A stretch of 5,250 nucleotides of DNA from Chitinispirillales bacterium (GTDB lineage Bacteria; Fibrobacterota; Chitinivibrionia; Chitinivibrionales; Chitinispirillaceae), in assembly GCA_031254445.1 (NCBI GenBank), contig JAIRUL010000026.1, positions 1 through 5,250 on the forward strand, written 5' to 3'. Made by a program: the position numbers and the translations under genes. Positions 5,221 to 5,250 of the stretch are shown one piece after another. Numbering within the stretch: the first letter of the stretch is position 1; each line of letters begins with the position of its first letter. A model generated the notes under the pieces. That model was given only the letters and a program-made list of their open reading frames with translations, had not been told where the DNA came from and did no database searches.

Positions 5221-5250
5221 TTTAAATCTTTTTCAGACGAAGCCTACGGC
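5221..5250 (-). repeat. Dispersed 30-bp repeat, right copy (cut by window end)
   Basis: This is the exact reverse complement of 88-117, beginning 11 bp after the stop codon of the kinase-like gene. The preceding bases (TTTAAATTCTTTTAAATC, 5211-5228) contain only one or two of the T-rich units that are expanded to about ten at the left copy. The repeat may continue past the window. If it does, the next bases would be expected to complete the GAAGCC/GGCTTC hairpin. Confidence 0.85.

Noticed and set aside
88..5250. Composite transposon or insertion sequence bounded by the 30-bp inverted repeats
   Set aside because: The interval holds housekeeping-type genes (uvrB, a lipid kinase) and no transposase or integrase. 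A dispersed 3' element in two places is the simpler reading.

Overview
The window carries five protein genes and no RNA gene, CRISPR array, transposase or recognisable phage or defence module. Four genes lie on the minus strand. Read in transcription order (right to left) they are a DUF6941-like protein (3994-4431), a small two-helix membrane protein (3604-3870), uvrB (1086-3518) and a HEAT-repeat protein (199-1089) that overlaps the end of uvrB by four bases. A polyprenol/diacylglycerol kinase-like membrane protein (4547-5209) runs the other way from an AT-rich divergent promoter region at about 4432-4546.

The organism cannot be named from this window. Coding DNA is GC-rich, roughly 60% in most of uvrB. 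Clear Shine-Dalgarno sites precede the kinase gene and the small membrane gene, but not uvrB or the DUF6941-like gene. A DUF6941-like protein, HEAT-repeat proteins and a one-domain CTP-dependent kinase-like protein would fit an uncultured Gram-negative lineage such as Elusimicrobiota, Omnitrophota or the PVC group. That is a guess.

The least ordinary part is the uvrB gene. Its core is normal up to about residue 595, and the UVR domain at the C-terminus is intact. The linker between them is expanded to about 180 residues and carries four copies of a basic/acidic repeat that starts RKSARGKRL. At the DNA level this holds two 108-bp copies, 105/108 identical and exactly 222 bp (74 codons) apart. 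They are only about 45% G+C inside a gene of about 60%. This looks like recent in-frame repeat expansion or an in-frame repetitive element.

The second unusual item is a dispersed element. A 30-bp sequence at 88-117 reappears perfectly as its reverse complement at the right edge (5221-5250). Each copy lies downstream of a gene and in the same orientation relative to that gene. At the left copy it joins a tandem array of 17-bp units (107-189) and two perfect hairpins (56-79 and 85-99).

The third is a shared motif, TTATCCGYMGATRAAAA, found three times in the short gaps upstream of uvrB and of the small membrane gene. On the minus strand it ends in a -10-like GATAA, and at uvrB it sits so close to the ATG that a leaderless transcript is possible.

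Functionally, UvrB is the damage-verifying helicase-like subunit of nucleotide excision repair. The coupled HEAT protein may be a scaffold made together with it. The kinase probably phosphorylates a lipid alcohol in the inner membrane. The other two genes are of unknown function.
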